The position numbers and the translations under genes are program-made. Shown in pieces: positions 11,301-22,300 of a stretch of DNA of 64,000 bases (the first letter of the stretch is position 1; each line of letters begins with the position of its first letter). Origin of the DNA: Oasisia sp. SBJ-2009 (taxonomy: Eukaryota; Annelida; Polychaeta; Sabellida; Siboglinidae); the NCBI GenBank assembly GCA_964017155.1, contig OZ024856.1:9027882-9091881 (forward strand), written 5' to 3'. The notes beneath the pieces were generated by a model. That model ran no database searches, was not told the DNA's origin, and saw only the letters and a list, made by a program, of their open reading frames with translations.

Positions 11301-13858
11301 TTAATTTAAAATCAAATGCAAAAGGGACCGACTAAAAACCTTCTCAGGCTGACTTTTTTCTGTCATTTTCAGCAGGATGGCAATAGTTAGTGAGAGGTAG
11401 TTGGTGAAAGCATTTGATGACATATTAGTATTTATTAAAGCAACATTGTCTTCTTTTCATGGGGTGAATATTTCCAGAGAGTTGGCTGAAATATGTCATC
11501 CCAACTGGGGCATTTAGTTTTTAAATCAGCCCCGGAACCCAGGAAGTATCAGTTATCAGTTAATATAGTCTGTCCTTTAACAGAAGTATTTATGTAACCT
11601 GGAATGCTTTGTATTATTTACGCTTGTAATGTTAAAATTACATTGCTTTAATGTTATGAACATTGTATAAAACATGATGAACAACCAGGTACTTGAGTTT
11701 ATGTATACACATTTTGGTAATTTCCTGAGAATAGCCTATTCAGATAGTGTGACCGATGTTGTGTTTTAGTGGCAGCGAGTATGCGGGTTGTGTGATGAAC
11801 CTAAGGCAGATGAAAAAGATGAAGGACGTTGGTCAGTCTGACCACTCTGAGACTGACCGCGGCTCACTCGGTCAAGGTGGGTTATGTTGTGTTATGTTGT
11901 TTAATGTAGTTGTGATTGTTTTATATTTACTCCCCACCCGAGTAGTAGTTCCAGGGCCCTGGACACTGGTGTAGGTAATGCATTATACAAGCATGTATAT
12001 CACCACCATATATGAAGTGAGTCATTTGTCAGCAAAATTGATTTAGAGAAAACACTGCATAAACATGCAACGATGATTTACGACAATTTTGACTTTTTGT
12101 CACCAAAGTATACTTTGATCTTTTTCTGTCAATTGCCAATGCTTATTTCTCATTTATATTACTATATAGTACATTTTGTAGCCTTTACACAAACAATAAA
12201 TCTTCTTTCCAGTGGTATGACTAACTCAATTTCGTAATTTGTTGACGTACGACTCATTTCGTTAGAACACGTCACATATATATTATACAAGCATGTATAT
12301 CACCACCCATCTGCTCAATCACCATGGGCAGCTAAATGTGTTTGCCCTTCGTGTTTGTTCCACATTCCTGTCTCCACCCCCTCTGAACTATATTACAACT
12401 CCCTGACCTGTGTACTTGTTCCAGTGTCACCCCGACTCCATCCCCAAACCCACATTACACACTAACGTCTCGATTGTTTTAGAGTCGCCCCTGTCCCCGC
12501 CCCCCGAGTCCCCTCCTGGGGGCGAACGAGGAGGGTTCTCAGACGATGAGCAGCGTGGACAGAAGCGTAAGCACCCGTCACGCCTCACCGACTCCACCCG
12601 GGACTGCGAGGACGCCCCAACACCCTACGACATCACCGCCCTCTACCCCCAGCAGCTGCAGGCTAAGCTGGGCCTGTCCGAGGGCGCCTACAACGCACAG
12701 AGCTACAGCGAGAGACTGTCCGAGTCACGCAACTCTCGCCGCAAGATGGAACGGCCGAAGAAAAGGAAGCACAGCGCGAACAAGACGGACCCTCGCGAGG
12801 AGGCTGAGGACTGCATGGAGGACTTCCTCAGCTGTGGCAGCAGTGACGTCGACTGCCCCGTCGTTGACTGCCCCACGGACCGCAGTGACGTACCTCAGAG
12901 GTGCGCTAGTCCAGAGGTCATGACCTCGGAGAGAAACGCATCCGTTTCGCCCCACGACGACACTCCGGTGATGCACTCGCCGGTCGCCATGACGACGTCG
13001 TCGGCGACCGCCATCACCAGGAGCGCCCTCTGGCTGAGCGCGTCGGTGGATGCGGCGGCGAACATATCGACGTCGACGAGTGCGTCAGTGCGCGAGCTGG
13101 AGGAGGTGATGAACAAACACCTGCCCGGCGACGTCGGCCACATGCGGACGTCGTCGTCGCGCCCCGACTGCAGCCACCCCGCCCCGCTGCCCAAGCACAA
13201 GTCGGCCATCCAGTGGGTCGGGTCGCAGGCGCAGGCCCTCGACCACCTGCCCGCCACCAACCTGCTGCGGTCGTTCTACACCAGCCGCGAGTCGGTCATC
13301 CGCAGCACCGTCTACTCGCACCGAACTCCGCAGTACTACTCCGACATGCAGTCGAGTCTGCTCACGCCGCCAGGTGGCAGCACCGGCATGGCAGGCGACG
13401 CGTACAAGGACATGGTGTCGCCGTTCGCGCCAACGCAGATGGGCGTGAGCAAGGGGTCGGCGGGGTCGCTGGCGTACAACCTCATGGCGGCCTACCCCAC
13501 CAACCCCATCAACGTGTCGATGGCCAGCAGTCTGTCCGACTCGTACGGTCTCGCCACCCCGCCCTCGTCTGTGTCGCCGCAGGACAGCTACTCCAACCCC
13601 TTCGCCAACCAGCTGCTCGCAGAGACATCTAGTGGCAGGAAGTACAGACAGTTCTGCCACGAGGCTTCGGGTATTCCGATTAAGCCCCAGGCATACCCAC
13701 TTCCCGCGCACGCCACCCTCCCCACGTACGAACATGCCAAGCCGCCCTACTCCCCCTCCACGGGGTACTATGGAAACACATTTGCAAGCTATAGTCATAT
13801 TTCAAGTCCGGCCCCTGCTCACTACCACGAGGGCAGCAAGAACAGGAGCACCTGGTGA
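5242..13858 (+). CDS. NPAS3: bHLH-PAS transcription factor, NPAS1/3-trachealess type (3' part, 6 exons)
   Basis: Exons 5242-5351, 5793-5986, 9326-9432, 10225-10372, 11770-11876 and 12483-13858 join in frame to give about 680 residues, partial at the 5' end. The first exon holds the PAS-A/PAS-B linker ([19 protein letters not shown]), nearly as in vertebrate NPAS3. The next three encode PAS-B, with [18 protein letters not shown], a HAEDL motif and [12 protein letters not shown]. The rest is a Ser/Pro-rich C-terminal region with a basic RPKKRKHS cluster. Family members are nuclear and bind DNA as heterodimers with ARNT/Tango; that is family knowledge. bHLH and PAS-A exons must lie left of the window. 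The linker and the YCEPR motif favour NPAS1/NPAS3/trachealess over SIM or HIF; the exact orthologue is not settled. Its intron 2 and 3' UTR carry minisatellites copied from its own exon edges. Confidence 0.85.
5793..5986 (+). CDS. NPAS3: bHLH-PAS exon: start of PAS-B
   Basis: Acceptor CCCCCACAG, donor CCCAG|GTACAC. It begins in phase 0 and ends two bases into an Arg codon, completed by the exon at 9326. It encodes [36 protein letters not shown]. Its last 20 bases plus 17 bases of intron are the founder unit of the array that follows. Confidence 0.92.
5967..7935 (+). repeat. 37 bp minisatellite of exon end plus splice donor (block 1)
   Basis: About 53 head-to-tail units. Each unit is a copy of the last 20 exon bases (GTCATCTACTGTGAACCCAG) and the first 17 intron bases (GTACACTTACACTCACT). 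Nearly every unit keeps the CAG|GTACAC donor; common variants are TCCAG for CCCAG and TACTGCG for TACTGTG. The first unit is the real exon edge. Because 37 is not a multiple of three, splicing at a later donor reads into TGA after ten codons. Confidence 0.95.
7936..8060 (+). mobile_element. truncated retroelement tail inserted in the minisatellite
   Basis: An AAGGACCACAATGGAAATAAG segment ends in ATTAAATCAATCAATCAATC, a short tandem 3' tail typical of CR1/L2-like retroelements. It interrupts the array between GTCAT and CTACTGTG; a short TCAT duplication is possible. It is similar to 449-510. It marks an event after the array had expanded. Confidence 0.65.
8061..8975 (+). repeat. 37-41 bp splice-donor minisatellite (block 2)
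   Basis: About 23 more units after the retroelement tail. Units with TACACTTACACTACACTCACTG (4 extra bases, written with no change of register) alternate with normal 37 bp units, so a higher-order unit of about 78 bp has been amplified here. The donor-like CAGGTAC is kept. Confidence 0.9.
8976..9325. other. unique intron sequence before PAS-B exon 2
   Basis: AT-rich intron sequence without recognisable gene or repeat, ending in TTTGTCCCCAG, the acceptor for the next exon. Confidence 0.7.
9326..9432 (+). CDS. NPAS3: bHLH-PAS exon: mid PAS-B
   Basis: Encodes [35 protein letters not shown]. Acceptor CCCCAG, donor GTGAGT. The leading base completes Arg from the previous exon and the last base starts a Leu codon finished at 10225. 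The HAED and SH-D pattern is that of PAS-B in this family. Confidence 0.92.
9870..10204 (+). repeat. long CCCTCC polypyrimidine tract
   Basis: Roughly 330 bases of almost pure C/T on this strand, built from CCCTCC and CCCCTCCCTC motifs, ending about 20 bases before the acceptor at 10224. The complementary strand is GGGAGG-rich. The Pro/Ser-rich ORFs across it are low-complexity artefacts. Confidence 0.95.
10225..10372 (+). CDS. NPAS3: bHLH-PAS exon: end of PAS-B
   Basis: Acceptor GTGTTGCAG, donor CTCAG|GTACAG. It encodes [31 protein letters not shown] and IIAVNYVL: the final strands of PAS-B. Reading frame is continuous with exons on both sides. Confidence 0.93.
10373..11769. other. intron without recognised features
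   Basis: AT-rich intron of the bHLH-PAS gene; I see no gene, tandem array or clear mobile element in it. Confidence 0.7.
11770..11876 (+). CDS. NPAS3: bHLH-PAS exon: after PAS-B
   Basis: Acceptor TTTTAG, donor GTCAAG|GTGGGT. It encodes [19 protein letters not shown] and then a Ser/Asp/Glu stretch, as after PAS-B in NPAS3 (SEY..., then an acidic Ser-rich run). It ends one base into a Glu codon completed at 12483. Confidence 0.88.
12483..13858 (+). CDS. NPAS3: bHLH-PAS terminal exon
   Basis: The acceptor GATTGTTTTAG at 12472-12482 is chosen because it alone keeps the frame from the previous exon (an upstream AG at about 12424 would give a stop soon after). It encodes about 457 residues: [14 protein letters not shown], a basic cluster RPKKRKHS (likely nuclear localisation), Ser-rich stretches, [15 protein letters not shown] and a Tyr/Pro-rich end. 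It is strikingly GC-rich compared with the introns. It stops at TGA 13856-13858. Such tails act as transactivation regions in the family; that role is inferred. Confidence 0.88.
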
Positions 13859-14460
13859 ATGATGAGATGACTAGCATCTGGTGAATAAAGAGAGAACTAA
13901 TGTCTGGTGCATGAAGAGGACACTAGCACCTGGTTAATGGAGTGGACACTAGCACCTGCTGAATGGAGTGGACACTAGCACCTGCTGAATGGAGTGGACA
14001 CTAGCACCTGGTGAATAAAGAGAGAACTAATGTCTGGTGCATGAAGAGGACACTGGTTAATGGAGTGGACACTAGCACCTGGTTGAGGGAGTGGACACTA
14101 GCACCTGGCGAATGAAGACAATATTAGTACCTGATGAGGACACTACAACCTGGTGAACAGCGATGACACCAGCAACAAGTGAATGGAGTGGACATTAGTG
14201 CCTCGTAAGGGAAGACAGACCAGGCACCTGCTGAGGGAAGACAATAGTAGCACCTGGTGAATGAGGAGAACTCTACCAACTGGTGAAGGAGCATAACACT
14301 GGCACCTGGTGAATGAAGAGGGAACTATCAACAGGTGAATGATGAAAACAATTCTAAGCACCTGGCGAGTGAAGGGGACACTAGCACCTGGTAAATGGAG
14401 TCGACACTAACACTTAAAGAATGCAAAGGAAACTAGTATCTGGTGAATGAAGGTGACACA
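13846..14460 (+). repeat. about 26 bp minisatellite starting at the stop codon
   Basis: Degenerate units of the form GACACTAGCACCTGGTGAAT plus GAAGAG or GGAGTG. The first recognisable unit, AGCACCTGGTGAATG, contains the bHLH-PAS stop codon (TGG TGA). AATAAA at 13884-13889 and 14014-14019 is duplicated with the array. Presumed 3' UTR. Confidence 0.85.
13884..13889 (+). terminator. candidate poly(A) signal AATAAA
   Basis: AATAAA 25 bases after the stop; a second copy lies at 14014-14019 through tandem duplication. It is unusually close to the stop, so the second or a later site may be used. Confidence 0.4.
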
Positions 14461-14575
14461 AACACATTGTGAACAATAATAACACAAACACATTGTGAAG
14501 AGTAATAACACAAACACATTATGAACAGTAACAACACAAACACATTGTAAACAATAATAACACAAACACATGGTC
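14455..14575. repeat. short AACACAAACACATTGTGAA array
   Basis: About four units of 26-28 bp with core AACACAAACACATTGTGAAC, directly after the previous array. No coding potential. Confidence 0.8.
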
Positions 14576-17500
14576 TCGCTTTATGCACATCGAGCAAACT
14601 AAAAAAAAACTATGGTGACTAGCAACAACATTAGCAACAGGTATTAAACGTAGAAACAAACAGCTAGGAAATCACGAAAGACAAACATTGGTGAAACCAC
14701 AGTGAACATGTATAAGACTTTGGACACTTTCAAAGTTGACCCCCTACAGAATTATGTGAAAGGCCTGACTAGACAGTCTATGATAAATGGATACCTCATA
14801 CAAATACAGGTGTCATGTATCAGCTTGGGGTGTACGTGGTTTTCTACAGATCTGTGTAGGTATATTAATCATGTGTACATGTAGTTTAAAATGTTCACTG
14901 TTTGTGTACACTGTACACCACATGATGTTTCAAGTAGACGGACAGAATCCTTGCCTCTGGAGAACACCAGGTGTAAACATCTAATGCATTGGCTTTAATG
15001 AAGGTGACATTCATTGGAAACATGTCCAGGTTAATTACCAGTAGAAGTTTCTGCTCTTGGAGAATTTTGTGCCAGAAAAGTAAATGGCATCAAGTCATCC
15101 AAGTCCACAGTAACACAGACTCCTTTGAGATGGTTACATATTCTTTGTGACCTGAGAGAATCCTGGTGATTAAGCGCGGATTCAAGGAGGCAGACACCCT
15201 CTAAACCCGACTTAGGGGATAGACCTGGCATTACACTCCCCTAAACAAACAGCAAAGCATGGTTTTGAGCATGTTTCCTCCAACATACCTCAAAGTGGCT
15301 GCATATCTGGTGTGTGTTGAGATGGTCGTTAGGTTGTCTGTCATAATCAGGTGTACGTTGCAACCAGAAATATTCATACATGAGCATTTTGTTTGTTATT
15401 ATAGTCCAACATGTTCATATGAATGAGATGTTCACATGTGCATTGTATATTAAACATAATGGGCACAATATTCACATGGCCCTATCACAGATAACGTTCA
15501 CAGCTCTACAAAACATACATGAATGTTCGGTGTTATCAACATGTTCACATGTGCACTGTAATGCAAAACATATATTAGCCAAAGAAGTTCACAAGTTAAT
15601 TTCACTTGGTGGCAATGGTTGACCCTTGTATAGGTGTGTGATGGCAAGGTGAAACGCTTGCACATCCTCTTCCGCCAGTGTGCTGTTTGGGTCTGTACAC
15701 ACAAACATCTGTTTGTGATGTACAGGAATGTGTCTGGTGTACATATAAATGTGCCCGTTGTACACATGGTTGTGTCTGATGTACAGACAAAGGTGCATGT
15801 TGTACACTTGGTTGTGTCTGATATACAGACGAATGTGCATGTTGTACACACTGTTGTGTCTGGTTGCCCTCAGGTTCTCAGTTGTCCAGTGGCCACATTG
15901 TCCAAGTGTATCGCCAGCCTTGGTCAGTTTTGCCACTGTGAAATGACGTCAATCTTCCACCGGTCACTATCTCAGGTCGCATTGACAATCACCACATGAG
16001 TGTCCACTGTCACAGCTACAATGTGTCTGTCACTGTAGATGACCATCGTCTGTTTGACAGCTATTGGCCACTTGACTAGGTGACAGGTATTCCTCGTGTT
16101 GGTCACTCAGACACTCACACATTTGAGGTGTGCATCATTTAATGTTACCGTCTGCTATACATGTCAACATGTCTACTGTAGAGTGTACAGCAAAACTGTA
16201 AACTATTACATGAGGGGTGGCTTCAGACGTTTGCAAAATCCACAGCTCATACGATTCACCATTTGTTTGAATTACCACTCACACCACAAATGCCTAATGG
16301 AGACAGTGTTAAGCTAATCCAAGCTCGTTTACAGATATCTCCACGAGTCAACCTGAGTCAAGGGACATCCTTACTGATGTCAGTCTGTGTTCATTTATGG
16401 TAGCACCACTGTAATGAATTCCCTGTCAAACATAGTATCAACCAGTTAATGTAACCACACACTAATGCACAGTGCTGTTTTGGAACCTTGGAAACTTGCC
16501 ACCCTTTATGCAAAGTAGAACTGTCTACAGACGTCACATTGGTTGGTTCTAGGTGTGTCTATGGCCAAGCTACCACGTAGTTATTTTGTATTAGTGTACC
16601 TTCCAAAGATACAGGTATTGTGCAGTGTTGAGGTTATTATAAATAATTATGTCTGCCATGCCACATAAGAATGGGAAGCAATTTGAAACTGTGCCATTTG
16701 ATTGTTTATGCAATACATTATGACTTTTTGGGACATTTAAAAATTGGTTTGAAAGTCAGTGGACTCATTTTGTTTCAAGTTCATTATTTTCATTAACATT
16801 TTTGACTAAGAGGCTAGATCGGTTGTATATTTTTGTAAATTTAATTTCTATGAAATCTCCTGGCTATTGTTTATTATTTTTTTACACACACACAAGATTA
16901 ATATTTTGTTTGCAAAATGTAACATTCACAATTGCATCGAATTGCACTGCAGTCACACCCATACTCATAAAAAAAAATTCATTTTGGCCCACAATAAATG
17001 CCACATTGAATTTGACATTCAAGCTACCTGTCATTATAGGCCACCTGCCAATGATGGTCAGTTAAAATCTCAATTGACGTATTAACGAGTATTCACATCC
17101 TGAAACTCCATCTGGAAAGGTAATATTGCATATTCCCCAAAATGACCACTATGGGCAGATTTTACTTAGGTTATCTTCCAAAGGCAATCACAAATGCTAG
17201 GCTGAGTGGTAGTTAATACTAGTTACATACAGAATGTAATCACCAGCCTCTTGCATGAGACGTGCTGGGCTAAGGTTGTGTATGTACAAAGAACGAAGCA
17301 CAAATTTGAGTTGCAAACCTTGTGTTCTGATAGAAGTGGCCAATATAAATGTGCATGTAAATAGTGTCAAAAATGTGGGGTGTTGACTGAGAAGTGACAA
17401 CCAGACAGTCACTTACAACTACTGCTGGAGCTTTGTCTCTGTCGTTGTGACGTCACCCACTCAACGAGACGTCTCGTCTACTACAGCGTATTGTAATTAA

Positions 17501-17990
17501 TGTGCACTGTATGTATTTATAAGTCAGTAGAGACTGACAACACAAGTACCTGTACTGCTTATACATATACACTTATATATACACAAATGTATAACTTTGT
17601 AATAAATACCCAGATATATATGATATTCGACGTGTTGAGTGTCCATTTGGTATAAATTGCAGAAACATATATTGTCACTGTGCTGTTATCTGGTGAGTAA
17701 ATCATATTGCAAATTGATGCGATAAGTAACTTTGTGAGGACAAATCCGTAACGTTTAATGGATTATGCAAACTAGAGATCATCCCATATTACCTGACATG
17801 CAGTACTGATTTTGTTTGTATAGCACAGGTGTGTTGAATGTTGCGAGGAATGTGACTATCATTCCTGGGTATATAGAGTGAAAAATAATGGGAAATAGTG
17901 ATAACAGATATTCTTGTATTCATGATGCAAAATACAGCAGTTGAAGGTAACATACTTTTGAAGCCCCGCAACACTTAGTAGATTCTGGGT
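14576..17990. other. intergenic DNA between converging genes
   Basis: No gene recognised. It holds one small array (15720-15862) and otherwise AT-rich unique sequence. Several 60-120 codon ORFs lack family features. Confidence 0.6.
15720..15862. repeat. 42 bp tandem repeat, about 3 copies
   Basis: TTGTACACATGGTTGTGTCT followed by GATGTACAGACAAAGGTGCATG recurs at a spacing of 42 bases; 42 is a multiple of three, which opens frames on both strands. Confidence 0.8.
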
Positions 17991-17994
17991 GTTT

Positions 17995-18770
17995 GTTTGT
18001 GTCATGTTATGTGGTGTTTGTGTCATGTTATGTGGTGTTTGTGTTGTGTCATGTTATGTGGTGTTTGTGTTGTGTCATGAGGTGTTTGTGTCATGTCATG
18101 TGATGTTTGTGTTGTGTCATGAGGTGTTTGTGTTGTGTCATGTTTGTGTTGTGTCATGAGGTGTTTGTGTCATGTCATGTTTGTGTCATGAGGTGTTTGT
18201 GTCATGTCATGTGGTGTTTGTGTTGTGTCATGAGATGTCATGTCATGTGGTGTTTGTGTTGTGTCATGAGGTGTTTGTGTCATGTCATGTGGTGTTTGTG
18301 TTGTGTCATGAGGTGTTTGTGTCATGTCATGTGGTGTTTGTGTTGTGTCATGAGATGTTTGTGTCATGTCATGTGGTGTTTGTGTTGTGTCATGAGGTGT
18401 TTTTGTTGTGTCATGAGGTGTTTGTGTCATGTCATGTGGTGTTTGTGTTGTGTCATGAGGTGTTTGTGTTGTGTCATGAGATGTTTGTGTCATGTCATGT
18501 GGTGTTTGTGTTGTGTCATGAGATGTCTGTGTCATGTCATGAGGTGTTTGTGTTGTGTCATGTGGTGTTTGTGTCATGGCTTGTGGTGTTTGTGTCATGT
18601 TGTGGTGTTTATGTCATGTAATGTGGTGTTTGTGTCATATCGTGGTGTTTGTGTCATGTCATATCATGTGGTGTTTGTGTCATGGCGTGTGGTGTTTGTG
18701 TCATGTTGTGGTGTTTGTGTCATGTCATATCATGTGGTGTTTGTGTCATGGTGTGTGGTGTGTATTTGTT
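17995..18770. repeat. GTGTTTGTGTCATGTCATGTG minisatellite
   Basis: Units of 21 bp built from GTGTTTGTGTCATGTCATGT and GTGTTTGTGTTGTGTCATGA, in higher-order mixtures. ORFs of 243 and 149 codons (+) and 142 codons (-) are produced because the unit is a multiple of three; the predicted peptides are simple repeats (VFVSCHV) with no sign of a gene. Confidence 0.9.
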
Positions 18771-19189
18771 TGCCTGGCATACAGCAACATGGAAATAAAA
18801 ATGCAAGTTTAACAAAACATTTGATACAAATTGTTTAGTTAAAAATAAAAATAAAAATAAAGACAAATACTTGACATGCTCAAGTTACTGGGCCAGATAC
18901 AGTGGCCATCACAAGTGACACGGACTGTTCGTAGTGTCACCGCCATAGCTAGTGTCGATCAGTGTGCCATCAAGTGGTGACAGTTTGTGCGTCACTACAC
19001 TAGCCTAAATGTGTCAGTTATTGTCACATGTGTGACAGTAGGTACATAATGTTGACTGTTGTCACATGAAACCGAACTGTCATGACATAGTGACTTGTCA
19101 CACAACATGGTCCTTTGTCATATGACATGGTGACTTGTTACATAACAGTCAGTTTGTTATGACACAGTGAATTGTCACATGGTGACTTG

Positions 19190-19327
19190 TCATGACATGG
19201 TGACTTGCAGTCCATGTACACTTCTGTCCTTGCAACCAATGACAATTTCTCGGTCACTACCATTCACCAGGTCAGAGGTTGTCACCATGGCGTTAACCCA
19301 GGCTGGAGTCTTGTAGCGGCCCACCTC
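19190..19327 (-). CDS. beta-propeller gene exon 8 (terminal)
   Basis: Acceptor TTTTTTGTAG; encodes EVGRYKTPAWVNAMVTTSDL, then GSDREIVIGCKDRSVHGLQV, ending TMS and TGA at 19192-19190. 138 bases including the stop. Confidence 0.83.
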   Translation of the reverse strand, partial: EVGRYKTPAWVNAMVTTSDLVNGSDREIVIGCKDRSVHGLQVTMS

Positions 19328-22300
19328 CTACAAAAAAGTGCATACAACACTTAAGTACAACTGTGAGCAGGCTTTCTTGAGATAATAAGATAAGATAGTT
19401 TTATTGCCATGTGTTCACATTGTGGTTACAATAAAACATTGGAGTATGTAATGATATTGATCGTCGTACTAGTACACTCACATGACAATACATCCACATA
19501 CACCAAACGATGATAATAAAATATACTACTACTTTAAATAAAATAAATAAATACGGGTAAGAACAATCACATAAAAATGTCCGAATACATTTTTTTCTTT
19601 ATAAGTGATAAATAACTGATATGATCTAGTAGAAATATATTAGCTTAAAATGTAAAATATGAAATAAAATAATATATAATAAATTATGATAAAATATACA
19701 CACTAAGAACTCCTCGGAAAGTGGAATATGTGTTGGAAAGTGGAATATGTGGAGAAAAATCACTTCTGTTTTGACAGGGCTTGAACGGCTACGGGGATTT
19801 ATGATTTATATAAACTGTATGCATATGTGACAGTAGGTATGTAAATATTAAATACTGATAGATTTTCTTATATATACGTCTAGTTACTGATATTTTGTTT
19901 AATCAAATTTTAGTAACTTACAGTGGTTTTATTTTATTATTGGGTTTTAGAATTAATGTAATTCTAAAAAGCTGTATCAACCATTATACATATTTTAACC
20001 AAATCTCTTGTCAACACAACTGGACCGTGTCTTACTTAAATTTTTGCATCAGACTGAATTTCTTCATAACAAGTTCACCAACGCATTGCAAGCAAGCATA
20101 TAGCAAGATGTACAAACACTAAGCTGATATATGAAGACCACGACACTGAAGTGACAGTCTCCCAGCCTTAAATACCAACTGACCTCTACTGAAGCAGCTC
20201 ACCCAACCAATGGGGGCAATGATTATTTTACGCCAGATGAACAAATTACCAGAAATGTTCACACATTTTTACGATTTCTGCATAACTCTGTTGAACCAAT
20301 CAATGCAGAATAGAGTCCTTACCTGACCTTGTTTCACCAATGCCACCCCATTGAACCATCCCACACACAGGATACAGTCCTTACCTGACCTTGTTTCACC
20401 ACTGCCACCCCATTGAACCAACTCACACACAGGATACAGTCCTTACCTGACCTTGTTTCACCACTGCCACCCCATTGAACCACCCCGCACACAGGATGCT
20501 GTCCAGGCCCTGAGTGTCGGTGGCCCGCAGTGTGTGCATGCAGGTAATTGGAGTCTGTATGTTTGCAAACTCATCCTGATAGACCTGAAAACACCCGAGA
20601 CGTTCAACATGTATGCACTAAATAAACAATTTGGGAAAACAACTGCCCAAAACATGTGTAAAATGTATAGCCAGGAGTAATGTGTGTAAACACCATGTGT
20701 GGCTTTTGAGGATGTCTAGGTCACTTTTTGAAATACTGCAGTTTACAGAGATAACTACGCCATGACCTTGTCACAACAAAGTACAATGTCACCTGTCATA
20801 GGGTTGTGTTTTATCAAAAGTACACCTCTCTACATGGCTACATTTCAAATTTCATCTTAAACATTCACCTCATATCCACTCATTATGTAGATGGCGCCGG
20901 TGTCACAGCCAAGTGCCACCTGTGTGCAGTGTATGGAACTACTCGAGGAACCGACCGCCTGGTTATTCTCGATGTGATCCGGTTGAAGAAACTGTCCGGC
21001 ACACATCTACGACGGACAAACAACACTCAGTACACTGGACATGACAACGACTGGACCTGTACAGCTCCAGTACATATGTAAACACCACGGAAACATTTAT
21101 GGTGTCTGTGTAACTAGCATAATGATACATGAATGCACATCCAAATTTTATGACCAACTTAATCAGGAGGCTCTACACATCAGTTCTCCTCTGCATTTCT
21201 GTGTGACAAAATCTCACAGGCGACTAAATTATCTGAAAACAAACAACTCAAAAAATATATAATTTATGTTGATTTTTAAGGTTCTCAAAACACACAATGT
21301 CCAAATAATAATAAAAGAATATCTGTAGCGCCTAACTCCTCAAGAATCTAAGCTCAAAGGAGTAAACAAACAATAAACATTGTTACGGATAATTGTGACT
21401 ATGGACAGGCACAAGACACCATGAGAGCAAGGGAGGGTTTGGGAATGCAACTTTCAAAAAATAAATCTTGAGTTTTTGTGTGAAAGATGGCTATAGTTGC
21501 AGATGACTTCATTATATATAAACAGATATTATTTCATTATGTTTATATTTGTGAGACGTGTCTTACGGCGGTGATCCTGCCCGGGGTGGTGAGTGCCAGT
21601 ACGACAGTGCCTTGCTGCAGGAAGTACAACATGTTGCTGTTGTCTGTCGCCAGCACGTAGTTGGTCAGCTGACCTCGTGGGTCGGACAGGACGACTGACA
21701 GTAGGTCCCCCAGTTGGATGCCACTCGTCACACCCTCAACACAAACAACACACGACAGTAGAAGCAAAAGTTGTCTTTATAAACTTGAAATACAGCTAGT
21801 GCAATTTTAATGCCTACTTTGAGAGATTAAATATTAAATATCCTGCAGCTGCATGAAAACAAAATGTGAAAATGTAGCATTTTGGAGGCCTGGAGAGTAG
21901 TCAAATAATTCAACCAAACACTGGTTCCTGTGCACAGTAGCAGTATCACAAGATATGTCTATGTGAAATTTGATAAAAAGTTGCTGTAAGGTTTCTGAGA
22001 TGTGACAGCTACTGGCATAGAGGGGGATGCAGACTACCGGCCTGAGTCTGTTGAAACTTCAGCCCAAACAATAAATAAATTATCAGCATGTGTACATTTT
22101 TAACTACTGGTATTTAGTTCTACTCAGCGCCATAATAATTGTTTTTCTACATTCCACTTTTAAATCAAAGCTTTTGACTTGATGCAACACAAAATCCTGT
22201 ACTGTTTTCTGTGATTTTATGAGATAACATGAGAAGTAAGTAATGTTGACACCTTGACCCGCGTGACGTCACTCAGTCGGATCTTCCACAAGTCTGAGTG

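Noticed and set aside
12410..12482. Start of the terminal bHLH-PAS ORF at an ATG upstream of the acceptor
   Set aside because: The preceding exon ends in phase 1; joining at 12483 keeps the frame, while the earlier AG would lead to a stop. So 12410-12482 is intron.
13085..13798. 237-codon ORF on the minus strand
   Set aside because: Antisense shadow of the GC-rich terminal bHLH-PAS exon; Arg/Val/Gly-rich with no domain.
18107..18838. 243-codon ORF, and a 142-codon ORF on the other strand
   Set aside because: Created by a 21 bp tandem repeat with no stops in several frames; peptide is only VFVSCHV-type repeats.
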